A stretch of DNA of 37,425 bases from Thermanaerothrix sp. (GTDB lineage: Bacteria > Synergistota > Synergistia > Synergistales > Synergistaceae), in contig JAOACP010000017.1 in the NCBI GenBank assembly GCA_026417795.1, positions 3,307-40,731 of the forward strand, given 5' to 3'. The notes beneath the pieces are model-generated. The model had not been told where the DNA came from. It saw only the letters and a list, made by a program, of their open reading frames with translations, and did no database searches. Position 1 is the first letter of the stretch. Each line of letters begins with the position of its first letter. The position numbers and the translations under genes are program-made. This document shows positions 8,811 through 16,589 of the stretch, in pieces.

Positions 8811-9156
8811 CTACCTGTCCCTCCTTGCGCCCCAAGATACCCAACAGCTCATCCGCAAAGCCGGAAGGCAGATCCCGCCGGTAACGATCCAGCAGTTTCT
8901 CGATCTCCTCCCGCAGGCGCTCCCTCTCCGCAAGAAGCCCCATGGACTCCTCGGCGGACAAAAGGTGCTCCCTGGAACGCTGCACCAGATCGTGCGCCCC
9001 CTGACGGCTCACGTTGAGCTCCGCCGCCGCCTCGGAAAGGGAGCAGTCCTCCAGGACCACCAGCTCAAAGGCCCGCCTCTGCTTAGGCGTCAAAAGCCCC
9101 CCGTAGAGGTCGTAAAGGTCGCAAAGCCTCAACCGCTGGTCCAAAAGGTCGTCCAT
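8788..9156 (-). CDS. ylxM: YlxM/UPF0122-type helix-turn-helix protein
   Basis: This 122-residue protein has an N-terminal sigma-70-region-4-like helix-turn-helix: LTPKQRRAFELVVLEDCSLSEAAAELNVSRQGAHDLVQRS. It is followed by a charged coiled coil (SAEESMGLLAERERLREEIEKLL). YlxM stimulates the SRP cycle in Firmicutes and is almost always directly upstream of ffh, as here. The ATG at 9156 is chosen because GGGGAGG lies eight bases upstream. A 50-residue longer reading frame would run through the promoter and is rejected. Confidence 0.9.
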   Translation of the reverse strand: MDDLLDQRLRLCDLYDLYGGLLTPKQRRAFELVVLEDCSLSEAAAELNVSRQGAHDLVQRSREHLLSAEESMGLLAERERLREEIEKLLDRYRRDLPSGFADELLGILGRKEGQVDVRLPEG

Positions 9157-9190
9157 GAAGAGAACCTCCCCGCCACAAAGCAGCCAGTGT

Positions 9191-9219
9191 ACTCTAACAC
9201 CCACCGCAACATCCGTCAA
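9191..9219 (-). promoter_or_regulatory. Sigma-70-type promoter of the ylxM-ffh-rplS operon
   Basis: On the - strand, TTGACG (9214-9219) is followed by 17 bases and TAGAGT (9191-9196). The predicted transcript starts near 9184, about 28 bases before the ylxM start codon. It would cover seven genes to the terminator at 4632-4676. Confidence 0.75.
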
Positions 9220-9272
9220 GACATTTACCTTGACAGGCTCCGGATGCTTGTAAAAAGACCAAAAAACGAAAC

Positions 9273-9295
9273 GGGCCGGGGCAAAACCCCGGCCC
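9273..9295 (-). terminator. Terminator after the 86-residue Cys-containing protein gene
   Basis: GGGCCGGGG (9273-9281) pairs perfectly with CCCCGGCCC (9287-9295) around CAAAA. On the - strand it is followed by GTTTCGTTTTTTGG, a good U tract. It separates the small genes upstream from the ylxM promoter. Confidence 0.88.
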
Positions 9296-9378
9296 TTGCA
9301 TATCAAACCACGCCGCAGAACTCCCCCAAAAGCGCGGGAATACGCCGCCCCTCAAGGGGCTGCAGCTGCCAGAGGGCC

Positions 9379-9639
9379 TTAAAGCCTTCCGCAGTCGCAC
9401 TCCCCGCAGCCGGAGAATATGCCCTCGTCCATCTCCTGCAAGGCGGTCCAGAGCTCGAACAGGGCCTGCCTCTTGCAGGCCAGCGCATGGGCTATGGCAA
9501 ACCTCACCCCCGGCTCCCTGGAGGAGGCCATGCTCCTCAAAAGGCCGTCAATGGACATGAGCTCCTCCGCCACCGCCTTGCGAAGCACCGACGATTCCTC
9601 TACCAAATCCGGCAAATCACGACCTTCCGGCAAGGCCAT
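9379..9639 (-). CDS. Small helical protein with Cys cluster, unknown function
   Basis: I do not recognise this 86-residue protein. It is predicted to be nearly all helix (LVEESSVLRKAVAEELMSIDGLLRSM, then AIAHALACKRQALFELWTALQEM), with a C-terminal CGECDCGRL tail. That gives four Cys with the one in ALACK, possibly a metal or disulfide site. The ATG start overlaps the upstream gene's stop by one base (TGATG), with AGGAGG four bases before. The upstream gene also carries Cys clusters, so the two products may act together. The codon pattern matches the neighbours. Confidence 0.7.
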   Translation of the reverse strand: MALPEGRDLPDLVEESSVLRKAVAEELMSIDGLLRSMASSREPGVRFAIAHALACKRQALFELWTALQEMDEGIFSGCGECDCGRL

Positions 9640-10073
9640 CAGCCCTCCTGGCCATCACAGTGGCACTGGCTCTCGATGTAGTCCTTCAGCTCGTCCATGA
9701 GGAACTCCCTTAGGATCTCGCAGGCCTCCTTGCGGACCTCATGGCCCCTCTCCTTGATGAACTTCTCCCGGACCTCCTCAGGCGCCACGTCGATGCCCTC
9801 CCAGTCGATCTCCTCCATGAGACCCTCCACGAAGGACTCGTTCACGTCCGGCACCTGCACACCCCAGTCCTGCACCTTGCCCTTAATCTCCTCCCTCCCC
9901 ACGAGGACCGAAGGAACCACCACCACGGTGGGGCAACAGGATGAGCAGGAGCACACCCCCTCGCCGCCCAGCCTCTCGTTGGCGTAGTGCTCCGCATCGC
10001 TCCGGCTGGTGAAGACGTGGGCGTCGTACCTGTCCCCGTCAACCTCTATGACAACCCATACCTTGTCGCTCAT
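9639..10073 (-). CDS. Protein with CxCxxCC motif, unknown function
   Basis: This 144-residue protein is not recognised. It begins with a beta-hairpin-like WVVIEVDGDRYDAHVFTSRSDAEHYANERL, followed by VCSCSSCCPTVVVVP (a CxCxxCC cluster), then an acidic helical part and a second pair, CHC, near the C-terminus. The ATG at 10073 is preferred to one two codons upstream because AGGGGGG then lies six bases away. It has its own promoter (10167-10195) and is coupled to the 86-residue protein. Metal binding is inferred from the cysteines only. Confidence 0.7.
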   Translation of the reverse strand: MSDKVWVVIEVDGDRYDAHVFTSRSDAEHYANERLGGEGVCSCSSCCPTVVVVPSVLVGREEIKGKVQDWGVQVPDVNESFVEGLMEEIDWEGIDVAPEEVREKFIKERGHEVRKEACEILREFLMDELKDYIESQCHCDGQEG

Positions 10074-10166
10074 GCCCATCCCCCCTGGAGAAAAGGTTGA
10101 ATTTGACGGAAACCAAAAGGATAAAGGGAAATAAGGTAGATCCCCAAAACCGCCAAACCCGGTTAG

Positions 10167-10195
10167 ATATTACCCCCTAAGGGGCCCCAGTTCAA
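10167..10195 (-). promoter_or_regulatory. Promoter of the small Cys-protein pair, with spacer motif
   Basis: On the - strand, TTGAAC (10190-10195), 17 bases, TAATAT (10167-10172). The spacer ends CCCTTAGGGGG and runs into TAA. The same 14 bases, CCCTTAGGGGGTAA, occupy the same place in the promoter at 18643-18671. The start codon served is about 90 bases downstream. Confidence 0.7.
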
Positions 10196-10207
10196 CGGCC
10201 AAAGGCA

Positions 10208-11008
10208 TCAGCAACCCTCACAGTAGTTAACAAGACATCCTATGCCCTCCACGGACACCTCCACCCGGTCGCCGGGCCTTAAGGGGCCCACCCCAGCGGG
10301 AGTGCCGGTGGCTATCACGTCCCCGGGCATAAGGGTGGCAAAGCGGCTTATGTGGGATATTATCCTGCCCACCGAGAAGACCATGTCCGCCAAACGCCCC
10401 CGCTGCACCTCCACCCCGTTCACCCTGGTCACAAGATCTCCAAGGCCCTCCATGGAGGACCCAAGAAGCAGCCAGGGGCCCAAGGGGGCAAAGGTGTCAA
10501 AGCCCTTGGCCCTGGTCCACTGCCCGTCCTTCCGCTGCAGGTCCCTGGCGGTAACGTCGTTGAAACAGGTGTAACCCAACACCGCATCCAAAGCCTCATC
10601 CTCCGACAGGTTCCTGCAGCTTCTTCGGATCACCACCGCAAGCTCCCCCTCGTAGTCGATCCTACCAGCCCAGGACGGCAGCCCTATGGCGTCCCCATGG
10701 CCTATCAGGGCGGTGACGGGTTTGAGAAAGACCAGCGGCTCCAATGGAACCTGGTTCCCCAGCTCCGAAGCGTGCTCCACGTAGTTGCGCCCAACGCAGT
10801 ATATGGACCCAGGCTTAACGGGGGGAAGAAGCCGCACCTCTCCAAGGCCGAAACTCGATCCGGTCCTCTCGAAAGGCCCAAAGGGCCCGGCGGACACCTC
10901 CTCCAGAAGCATCCGCTCCTTTCCACCATAGCCCTTGAGCACCCCGAAACGCTCCCCGCCATCACCGGGGAGACAAAACCTGCAGAACCGCTCTAATTCC
11001 ATCCGCAA
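10208..11008 (-). CDS. Fumarylacetoacetate hydrolase (FAH) family protein
   Basis: This 266-residue protein belongs to the FAH superfamily, metal-dependent hydrolases, decarboxylases or isomerases acting on 2-oxo acids. Visible motifs are IYCVGRNYVEHASELG, the metal ligands Glu120 and Glu122 in DYEGELAVVI, and Asp151 in CFNDVTARDLQ, with the conserved RAKGFDTFAPLGPW and ISRFATLMPGDVIATGTPAGVG. These are typical of the 5-carboxymethyl-2-hydroxymuconate isomerase/acylpyruvase type, but the substrate cannot be read from sequence. A TTG start at 11008 is taken, seven bases after AGGAGGTG; an ATG two codons inside is possible. It follows the MalY-like gene by 66 bp and may be co-transcribed. No clear terminator follows it. 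Confidence 0.88.
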   Translation of the reverse strand: MRMELERFCRFCLPGDGGERFGVLKGYGGKERMLLEEVSAGPFGPFERTGSSFGLGEVRLLPPVKPGSIYCVGRNYVEHASELGNQVPLEPLVFLKPVTALIGHGDAIGLPSWAGRIDYEGELAVVIRRSCRNLSEDEALDAVLGYTCFNDVTARDLQRKDGQWTRAKGFDTFAPLGPWLLLGSSMEGLGDLVTRVNGVEVQRGRLADMVFSVGRIISHISRFATLMPGDVIATGTPAGVGPLRPGDRVEVSVEGIGCLVNYCEGC

Positions 11009-11074
11009 GACCCAACACCTCCTCCAAAGGGGTGACGCCGAAGGCCGGATATTTTAGTTCTTGCCGTAACAAGA

Positions 11075-12283
11075 TCAAAGGAGCCCAAGCTCTTCCGCCC
11101 TGCCGCGGATCCGCATGAGCCCCTCTACCAGCATGGACCTGGAACAGCCGAAGTTCAGCCTGCCGTAAAGCTCAAATCCCTCCCCAAAGGACTCACCCTT
11201 GTTCAACGCCACCCCAGCGCCCTTCAGGAACTCACCGGCGGTGAGATCCGTATCCCTCAGCATGGAGCTGAAATCTATCCACATGAGGAAAGTCCCCTCC
11301 GGGACTGTCACCCGCACCCCCTTCATGGCGCCCAACGCATCCGCGGCAAACCTCCGATTGCCGTCAAGGTACCTTACAAGATCCTCCAGCCAGCCCTCCC
11401 CCTTAAGGTAGGCGGCCTTCATGGCCACCTGCCCCAGCTCGTTGCCCTGGTCCATGAAAAGACGGTTCAACTCGCTCTCATAGGCCTTCCTCATGGCGCC
11501 GTTTGGGATTATGGCGTAGGCGGTGTAGAACCCCGCCAGGTTGAAGGACTTGCTCGGGGACCCGAAGACCAGGGAGTTTTCAAGACACCACTTGGAAACC
11601 GATGGGAAGGGGGTGTGTGAATTGGAACTAGGATAAACAAGATCCGAATGGATCTCGTCGGATACGACCAAAACCCGGTAACGCTCCGCAAGCTCCGCCA
11701 GGGCCCATAGCTCGTCCCTGGTCCAAACCCTTCCCACCGGGTTGTGGGGGCTGCAAAGGAGCATGGCCTTGGCTCCACCCTTAAAGGCCCTCTCGAGCCC
11801 CTCAAGGTCCATCCGGTACACCCCGTCCTCTTCCCTCAAGGGGTTCTCCACCAGCCGCCGGTGGTTGGTCTCCACCACCCACCTGAAAGGAGGGTAGATA
11901 GGGGTCTGCACCACCACCGGGTCCCCTGGGGAGGTGAAAACCCTAAGGGCCACCGCTATACCCCCCATGACCCCGTGGCTGTGGCATACCCAGCGGGGAG
12001 CCACGTCGAAACGGTGCCGCCTGCTCCACCAGGCCGCCACCGCCTCGGGAACTGATGGATCCCTCATGGGATAGCCGAACACGGCGTGCTCAACCCGCTC
12101 CTTAAGCGCCCCTACGACCCCCTGGTAAGACCTGAACTCCGTGTCGGCTATCCAGAACGGCAGCATGCCAAGGGGATGTTCCCCGAATATCTTGTCCAGC
12201 AGGTCCCACTTCTTGCACCCCGTACCCCTTCTCTCCACCGGGCGGTGGAAATCGTACGGGGACCAATCATCCAAGCTCTCCAT
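11075..12283 (-). CDS. MalY/PatB-type PLP enzyme (C-S lyase / aminotransferase)
   Basis: This fold-type I PLP enzyme of 402 residues most resembles MalY/PatB cystathionine beta-lyases. It shows RRGTGCKKWD near the N-terminus, the substrate loop PFWIADTEF, FGYPMRD, SPHNPVGRVW (Asn181), VSDEIHSDLVYP (Asp209) and the Schiff-base Lys245 in GSPSKSFNLAG. The likely reaction is beta-elimination of cysteine-S-conjugates or cystathionine, but related enzymes transaminate. The ATG at 12283 is chosen because AGGGGGTG lies seven bases upstream and the RRGT-KWD motif is then at its usual place. A longer frame to 12373 would cross the divergent control region. Confidence 0.88.
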   Translation of the reverse strand: MESLDDWSPYDFHRPVERRGTGCKKWDLLDKIFGEHPLGMLPFWIADTEFRSYQGVVGALKERVEHAVFGYPMRDPSVPEAVAAWWSRRHRFDVAPRWVCHSHGVMGGIAVALRVFTSPGDPVVVQTPIYPPFRWVVETNHRRLVENPLREEDGVYRMDLEGLERAFKGGAKAMLLCSPHNPVGRVWTRDELWALAELAERYRVLVVSDEIHSDLVYPSSNSHTPFPSVSKWCLENSLVFGSPSKSFNLAGFYTAYAIIPNGAMRKAYESELNRLFMDQGNELGQVAMKAAYLKGEGWLEDLVRYLDGNRRFAADALGAMKGVRVTVPEGTFLMWIDFSSMLRDTDLTAGEFLKGAGVALNKGESFGEGFELYGRLNFGCSRSMLVEGLMRIRGRAEELGLL

Positions 12284-12343
12284 TCGTCGCACCCCCTCTT
12301 CAATCCCATTATCCAATTGATCCAATATCCAGGTTACCCCAGG

Positions 12344-12373
12344 TTGCAAAGGCCCATGATATGAGAATATCAT
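12344..12373. promoter_or_regulatory. Divergent gpmA / malY-like control region with inverted repeat
   Basis: ATGATAT-GAGA-ATATCAT (12356-12373) is a perfect 7-bp inverted repeat. For gpmA (+), TTGCAA (12344-12349), 18 bases, TATCAT (12368-12373) makes a promoter whose -10 lies inside the repeat. The same self-complementary TTGCAA could serve as -35 for the - strand gene (16 bases, then TATTGG). The layout suggests one regulator acting on both directions; the protein is unknown. Confidence 0.5.
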
Positions 12374-12425
12374 TTACGGGAGTCCCAGAGACCAGGAATA
12401 CAACACCAAAGGACGGTGACATGGA

Positions 12426-13175
12426 TTGTACAAGATAGTTCTCGTAAGGCACGGTGAGAGCCAGTGGAACCAGGAAAACCGTTTCACCGGCTGGACCGAC
12501 GTGGACCTCTCCCCCAAGGGCATCGAGGAGGCCCGGCGGGCGGGCAGGACCCTTAAGGAGGAGGGGTTCACCTTCGACTTGGCTTACACGTCGGTGCTCA
12601 AGAGGGCCATAAGGACCCTCTGGCTCATCCAGGAGGAGATGGACCTAATGTGGATACCCGCCAAGCCCTGCTGGCGGCTCAACGCGCGCCACTACGGGAC
12701 CCTGCAGGGGCTGAACAAGGCGGAGACCGCCGCCAAGTACGGGGATGAGCAGGTGAAGATATGGAGGCGCAGCTACGACGTAAGGCCCCCCATGCTGGAC
12801 GAGGGGGACGAGAGGGACCCCATCCTGGATCCCCGCTACTCGGGTCTTCCAAGGGACCTAGTGCCCCTGGGCGAGTGTCTTAAGGACACGGTGGCCCGGG
12901 TGCTGCCCTGCTGGAACGACGAGATAGTGCCGTCCCTCAAGGAGGGAAAGAAGGTCATCCTGGTGGCCCACGGCAACAGCATACGGGCCCTGGTTAAGTA
13001 CCTGGACCAGGTCTCCGACCAGGACATACTGGAGCTCAACATACCTACCGGCATACCGCTACTCTACGAGCTAGACGAGAACTTCAAGCCCATATCCCAC
13101 CGTTACCTTGGAGACCCCGACGAGATCGCCAAGGCCCAGGAGGCGGTGGCCAACCAGGGCAAGGCTAAGAAGTAA
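12426..13175 (+). CDS. gpmA: 2,3-bisphosphoglycerate-dependent phosphoglycerate mutase
   Basis: GpmA converts 3- and 2-phosphoglycerate in glycolysis and gluconeogenesis through a phosphohistidine. The 249-residue protein has [10 protein letters not shown] (His9 the phospho-acceptor), [47 protein letters not shown] and the second catalytic His in [11 protein letters not shown]. The start is TTG at 12426, the only one giving the family N-terminus; an ATG five bases upstream is in another frame. AGGACGGTG lies seven bases before. It is the only + strand gene between 3.6 and 34.9 kb, and ends before a strong two-way terminator. Confidence 0.96.
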   Translation: MYKIVLVRHGESQWNQENRFTGWTDVDLSPKGIEEARRAGRTLKEEGFTFDLAYTSVLKRAIRTLWLIQEEMDLMWIPAKPCWRLNARHYGTLQGLNKAETAAKYGDEQVKIWRRSYDVRPPMLDEGDERDPILDPRYSGLPRDLVPLGECLKDTVARVLPCWNDEIVPSLKEGKKVILVAHGNSIRALVKYLDQVSDQDILELNIPTGIPLLYELDENFKPISHRYLGDPDEIAKAQEAVANQGKAKK

Positions 13176-13194
13176 AGACCTTCAAGCCCCATCC

Positions 13195-13250
13195 AACGGG
13201 GGAAATGGGACGGGGGGTAAGCCTCATCCCCCCTTACCCATTCCCCCGTT
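13195..13250. terminator. Bidirectional terminator between gpmA and livF
   Basis: This is a long imperfect hairpin: AACGGGGGA at 13195 pairs with TTCCCCCGTT ending at 13250, with inner pairs TGGG/CCCA and GGGGGG/CCCCCC. It lies between convergent genes. U tracts are poor on both sides, so it may act mainly through stem strength. Confidence 0.7.
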
Positions 13251-13266
13251 AAGCCGCCATCCAGGG

Positions 13267-13971
13267 CTACGAGACCTCTCCGAGGTAGGCCCGCCGCACA
13301 TCCGGGTCTTCCATCATGCAGCCGGAGGGGCCTTCCTTTACCACCTTCCCACCCTCAAGCACGTAGGCCCTTTGGGTTACCTCAAGGGCCCTGGCCACGT
13401 TCTGCTCCACCAAAAGCACCGACACCCCCCGGCGGTTCACCTCCGCCACCGCCTCCATCACCCGGTCCGCCATAAGCGGAGACAAACCAAGGGTGGGCTC
13501 ATCCAGCAAGAGCAGCGCCGGATCGGACATGAGGGCCCTTCCTATGGCCACCATCTGCTGCTCCCCTCCGGACAGAGAGCCGGCCCTTACGGACAGCTTG
13601 TCCCATATGGGGGGGAAGAGCTCCAGCACCTCCTCCATGGAGGCCTTGGCCTGTTGACGGGTCCTGGCGTAGGCCCCCATTAGCAGGTTCTCCTGGACCG
13701 TGAGGTCCTGGAAGAGCCTTCGGCGCTCCGGAACCAGGGCTATGCCAAGGCGGGACACCAGGGACGCCTTGGGCGGTACCGGGCGGCGCCGGAACGACAC
13801 CTCCCCCTCCGAAGGGGACAGCACCCCCGCCAGGGTCCATATGAGGGTGGACTTGCCGGCCCCGTTTGAGCCCACCACCGCCACCGCCTCGCCGTCTCCA
13901 ACCGCCAGGGAGACCCCCCTTAGGGCCTGTATCTTGCCGTAGCTCACCCAAAGCCCTTTAACTTCAAGCAT
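13267..13971 (-). CDS. livF: Branched-chain amino-acid ABC transporter ATPase LivF
   Basis: This is one of two ATPases of the high-affinity leucine/isoleucine/valine-type importer. The 234-residue protein has Walker A GSNGAGKS (34-41), the signature LSGGEQQ (133-139), Walker B ALLLLDEP with TLGLSP, and the switch-His region. The ATG at 13971 is preferred to an upstream GTG because GGGGTG lies seven bases before and the length fits LivF. It overlaps livG by eight bases. It is the last gene of the livK-HMGF group and converges on gpmA. Confidence 0.95.
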   Translation of the reverse strand: MLEVKGLWVSYGKIQALRGVSLAVGDGEAVAVVGSNGAGKSTLIWTLAGVLSPSEGEVSFRRRPVPPKASLVSRLGIALVPERRRLFQDLTVQENLLMGAYARTRQQAKASMEEVLELFPPIWDKLSVRAGSLSGGEQQMVAIGRALMSDPALLLLDEPTLGLSPLMADRVMEAVAEVNRRGVSVLLVEQNVARALEVTQRAYVLEGGKVVKEGPSGCMMEDPDVRRAYLGEVS

Positions 13972-14719
13972 GGCAAAGCACCCCGGACTTCCCAAGGTAG
14001 GCCTCCATCACCAGCTCCGAACGGACCACCTCGGAAGGGGTTCCCTCGAAGAGGGTGGAGCCGAAGTTCATCACCGTTATACCGTCGCATATCCGCATGA
14101 CCACGTCCATGTGGTGTTCTATGAGCACCACCGTAAGCCCAAAGTCATCCCGCACCCGGGCGATGAAGTCTGCAAGGTTCCTGGACTCCTCGGGGTTCAT
14201 CCCCGCCGCGGGCTCGTCCAGGAGCAGCAGCTTGGGGGACGACGCCAGGGCCCTTGCTATCTCAAGCTTGCGCTGCAGACCGTAGGGCAAGGTCCCGGCG
14301 GGACGGTCCGCCAGGCTCCCAAGGCCAACCCTTTCAAGAAGCGCCATCCCCCGGCGGTCCCGGTCCCTATCGGCGGAGAACCCCCAAATGGACCTTAAGG
14401 GCCCTGCGTAAGGCAGCATGGGGATGCACACGTTCTCAAGGCAGGACAGGCGCTGGAAGAGCCGTATGTTCTGAAAGGTTCTGGACACCCCCAGGCGGAC
14501 TATCCGGTGTGGCATGAGGCCGGTTATGTCGCGGCCCTCGAAGGTTACCCTTCCGGAGTCCGGGCGCACCGCCCCGGTCACAACGTTGAACACCGTGGTC
14601 TTCCCAGCCCCGTTGGGGCCTATGAGCCCCCTTATGGAGCCCTTAGGGACCAAAAGGGACAGGTCGTTGAGGGCCTTGAGCCCCCCGAAGCTCTTGGAAA
14701 CTACCTTAAGCTCCAGCAC
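13964..14719 (-). CDS. livG: Branched-chain amino-acid ABC transporter ATPase LivG
   Basis: This is the second ATPase of the importer, 251 residues. Walker A is GPNGAGKT (34-41), the Q-loop region is SRTFQNIRLF, the signature LPYGLQRK (about 144-151) takes the LivG form without LSGGQ, and Walker B is KLLLLDEPAAGMNPEE. The sequence ends with IEHHMDVVMRICD, the LivG/BCA ATP C-terminal part. The start is GTG at 14719 with AAGGAGG ten bases upstream. It overlaps livM by 14 bases. Confidence 0.95.
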   Translation of the reverse strand: MLELKVVSKSFGGLKALNDLSLLVPKGSIRGLIGPNGAGKTTVFNVVTGAVRPDSGRVTFEGRDITGLMPHRIVRLGVSRTFQNIRLFQRLSCLENVCIPMLPYAGPLRSIWGFSADRDRDRRGMALLERVGLGSLADRPAGTLPYGLQRKLEIARALASSPKLLLLDEPAAGMNPEESRNLADFIARVRDDFGLTVVLIEHHMDVVMRICDGITVMNFGSTLFEGTPSEVVRSELVMEAYLGKSGVLCHA

Positions 14720-15578
14720 CGGGAATGCGCCTCCTTCCCTTAAAAGCCCCGGGCAGCAGGTCCCACAGCTCCCGGTAGCCCATAAGGCCCGAGGGCCTTA
14801 GCACCATCATCACCACCAGCACCAACCCGTAAGCCGCAAGGCGCCATATCTGGGCCACCCTCAAGGCCTCCGGCAGGGCCACGAAGACGAAGGACATTAT
14901 CATGGGGCCCGTGAGGCTTCCCATTCCCCCCGCTATGACCGCCGCCAGCAGCATGGTGGACTGGGTGAGGGTGAACATGGAGGGCTGCACGAAGGATAGG
15001 TAATGGGCCATGAGACCCCCGGAGAGGCCGCAAAGCAGGGCGCTCACCACAAGGGACCCAAGGCGCGCGCGGAAAAGGCTCACCCCCGCCATCTGGGCCG
15101 CCACCGGGTCCTCCCGCACCGCGGCACAGCATCGGCCCAGGGGGGAGCGGACGAAGTTCACCGCCAGGACAAGACACACCCCAAGGGAACCGAAGATCCA
15201 AAGGGGGGTGGACAGGGGGTCCAGGCCGGGGAGCCCCCTGGCGCCGTTGGTTATGTCCAGGTTCTCCACCGCCACCCGGAAGGCCTCCCCGAAGCCCAGT
15301 ATGGCTATGGCGAAGTAGTCGCTCCTAAGGTCGGCCCTCAGCGCCGGGGCCCCAACCAGACAGGCCACCAGCCCGGCGGAAAGGCTCCCCGCCAAAAGGG
15401 CCAGCGGGAAGGGGACGAACCAGTAGTAGGTGAGCACCGCGGACACGTAGGCCCCTATGCCCACGAAGGCGGAGTGCCCCAGGGAGAACATGCCGGTGAA
15501 GCCGGTGAATATGGAAAGCCCCAGCACCGCTATGGCGTTTATGGCCCCAAGGGACAGTACCGACAGCAGGTAGTCCAT
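14706..15578 (-). CDS. livM: Branched-chain amino-acid ABC transporter permease LivM
   Basis: This is an integral membrane permease of 290 residues with about eight hydrophobic segments. It carries the LivM signature GLSIFTGFTGMFSLGHSAFVGIGAYVSA near the N-terminus. The cytoplasmic coupling segment SPLGRCCAAVREDPVAAQMAGVSLFRARLGSLVVSA is characteristic of the family. It pairs with LivH to form the channel. The ATG lies three bases after the livH stop. Confidence 0.94.
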   Translation of the reverse strand: MDYLLSVLSLGAINAIAVLGLSIFTGFTGMFSLGHSAFVGIGAYVSAVLTYYWFVPFPLALLAGSLSAGLVACLVGAPALRADLRSDYFAIAILGFGEAFRVAVENLDITNGARGLPGLDPLSTPLWIFGSLGVCLVLAVNFVRSPLGRCCAAVREDPVAAQMAGVSLFRARLGSLVVSALLCGLSGGLMAHYLSFVQPSMFTLTQSTMLLAAVIAGGMGSLTGPMIMSFVFVALPEALRVAQIWRLAAYGLVLVVMMVLRPSGLMGYRELWDLLPGAFKGRRRIPGAGA

Positions 15579-15581
15579 GGC

Positions 15582-16454
15582 CTATATCCTCTCCGCGGAG
15601 CGGCGGCCCATAAGGCCGTTGGGCATCAAGAGGAGCAGCAAGACCAGAAGCCCGAAGCTGAATATGTCCCGCATCACGCTTGATACGTAGACGGACACCA
15701 GCGTCTCCAGCACCCCCAGGATAACCCCCCCTAGAAGGGCCCCCGGCAGGCTCCCAAGGCCGCCTATGACCGCCGCTATGTAGGCCTTGTTGGTTATCCA
15801 GCCCATGGTGGGGTAGACAAGATACCTCATGCCAAGGAAAACGCCGGACAGGCCGCCGAAGAGGCCCGCCATGAAGAAGACCAGGGATATCACCCGATCC
15901 ACGTCAACCCCCATTACGGAGCACATGGTCATGTCCTGCACCGCCGCCCTCACCGCCATGCCGGTCCTCGAACGGGTGAGGAAGAGGTGAAGGGCCACGA
16001 TGGCAAGGATTGAGAAGCCGAAGGCCCAAAGGTCCATGAGGCTAACCGAGGCTCCGAAAACCCTTACCACCCGGCGGACGAAGAACTCCGGGTACGAGTG
16101 AAACCTTGAGCCTATGAGGGCGTATACCAGGTTCTCAAGGAGCACCGCGCACCCCATGGCGGATATCATGAGGTACAGAGGCTGAGAGCCCTTGCGTCTT
16201 ATGGCGGAGTAGGCCAGCTTCTCGTTCGCCACCGCGATGAGCCCAGCGCCAAGGGCGCTGGCGCAGAGCATCATTCCAAGGCCGAAGTTGAGCCTCACCG
16301 CCGCCCCAAGGCCTATGTAGGCCCCAAGCATGATGACCGCCCCGTGGGCGAAGTTGCTGAAGTTAAGAACGCTGAAGACCAAAGAGTATCCAAGGGCCAT
16401 CAGGGCGTATACGCTCCCAACCGAAAGGCCCGTAATAAGCGTCTGAAGCAACAA
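15582..16454 (-). CDS. livH: Branched-chain amino-acid ABC transporter permease LivH
   Basis: This is the second permease, 290 residues and about eight membrane segments. It starts LLQTLITGLSVGSVYALMALGYSLV and has NFAHGAVIMLGAY, the LivH signature. The coupling loop is SRTGMAVRAAVQDMTMCSVMGVD, and the end has GGLGSLPGALLGGVILG. The start is TTG at 16454; an ATG eight bases upstream is out of frame. It lies downstream of the hairpin at 16527-16556, so it probably gets only part of the livK transcription. Confidence 0.94.
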   Translation of the reverse strand: MLLQTLITGLSVGSVYALMALGYSLVFSVLNFSNFAHGAVIMLGAYIGLGAAVRLNFGLGMMLCASALGAGLIAVANEKLAYSAIRRKGSQPLYLMISAMGCAVLLENLVYALIGSRFHSYPEFFVRRVVRVFGASVSLMDLWAFGFSILAIVALHLFLTRSRTGMAVRAAVQDMTMCSVMGVDVDRVISLVFFMAGLFGGLSGVFLGMRYLVYPTMGWITNKAYIAAVIGGLGSLPGALLGGVILGVLETLVSVYVSSVMRDIFSFGLLVLLLLLMPNGLMGRRSAERI

Positions 16455-16526
16455 GGATTCATCACTGCCTCTCGAGCTGCTAAATTAATGACTTTAAGTT
16501 TTAAAATCTCAAAAAAAGAACCAAGC

Positions 16527-16556
16527 CCTCCCCGGGAGTGGGTCCTCCCGGGGAGG
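16527..16556 (-). terminator. Terminator between livK and livHMGF
   Basis: CCTCCCCGGGAG (16527-16538) pairs perfectly with 16545-16556 around six bases. On the - strand it is followed by CTTGGTTCTTTTTTTGAG. Partial read-through would give more binding protein than membrane parts, a usual arrangement for ABC importers. Confidence 0.88.
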
Positions 16557-16589
16557 TTTAAGCGTTGCACGTACTTCCTTCGCCAAAGC

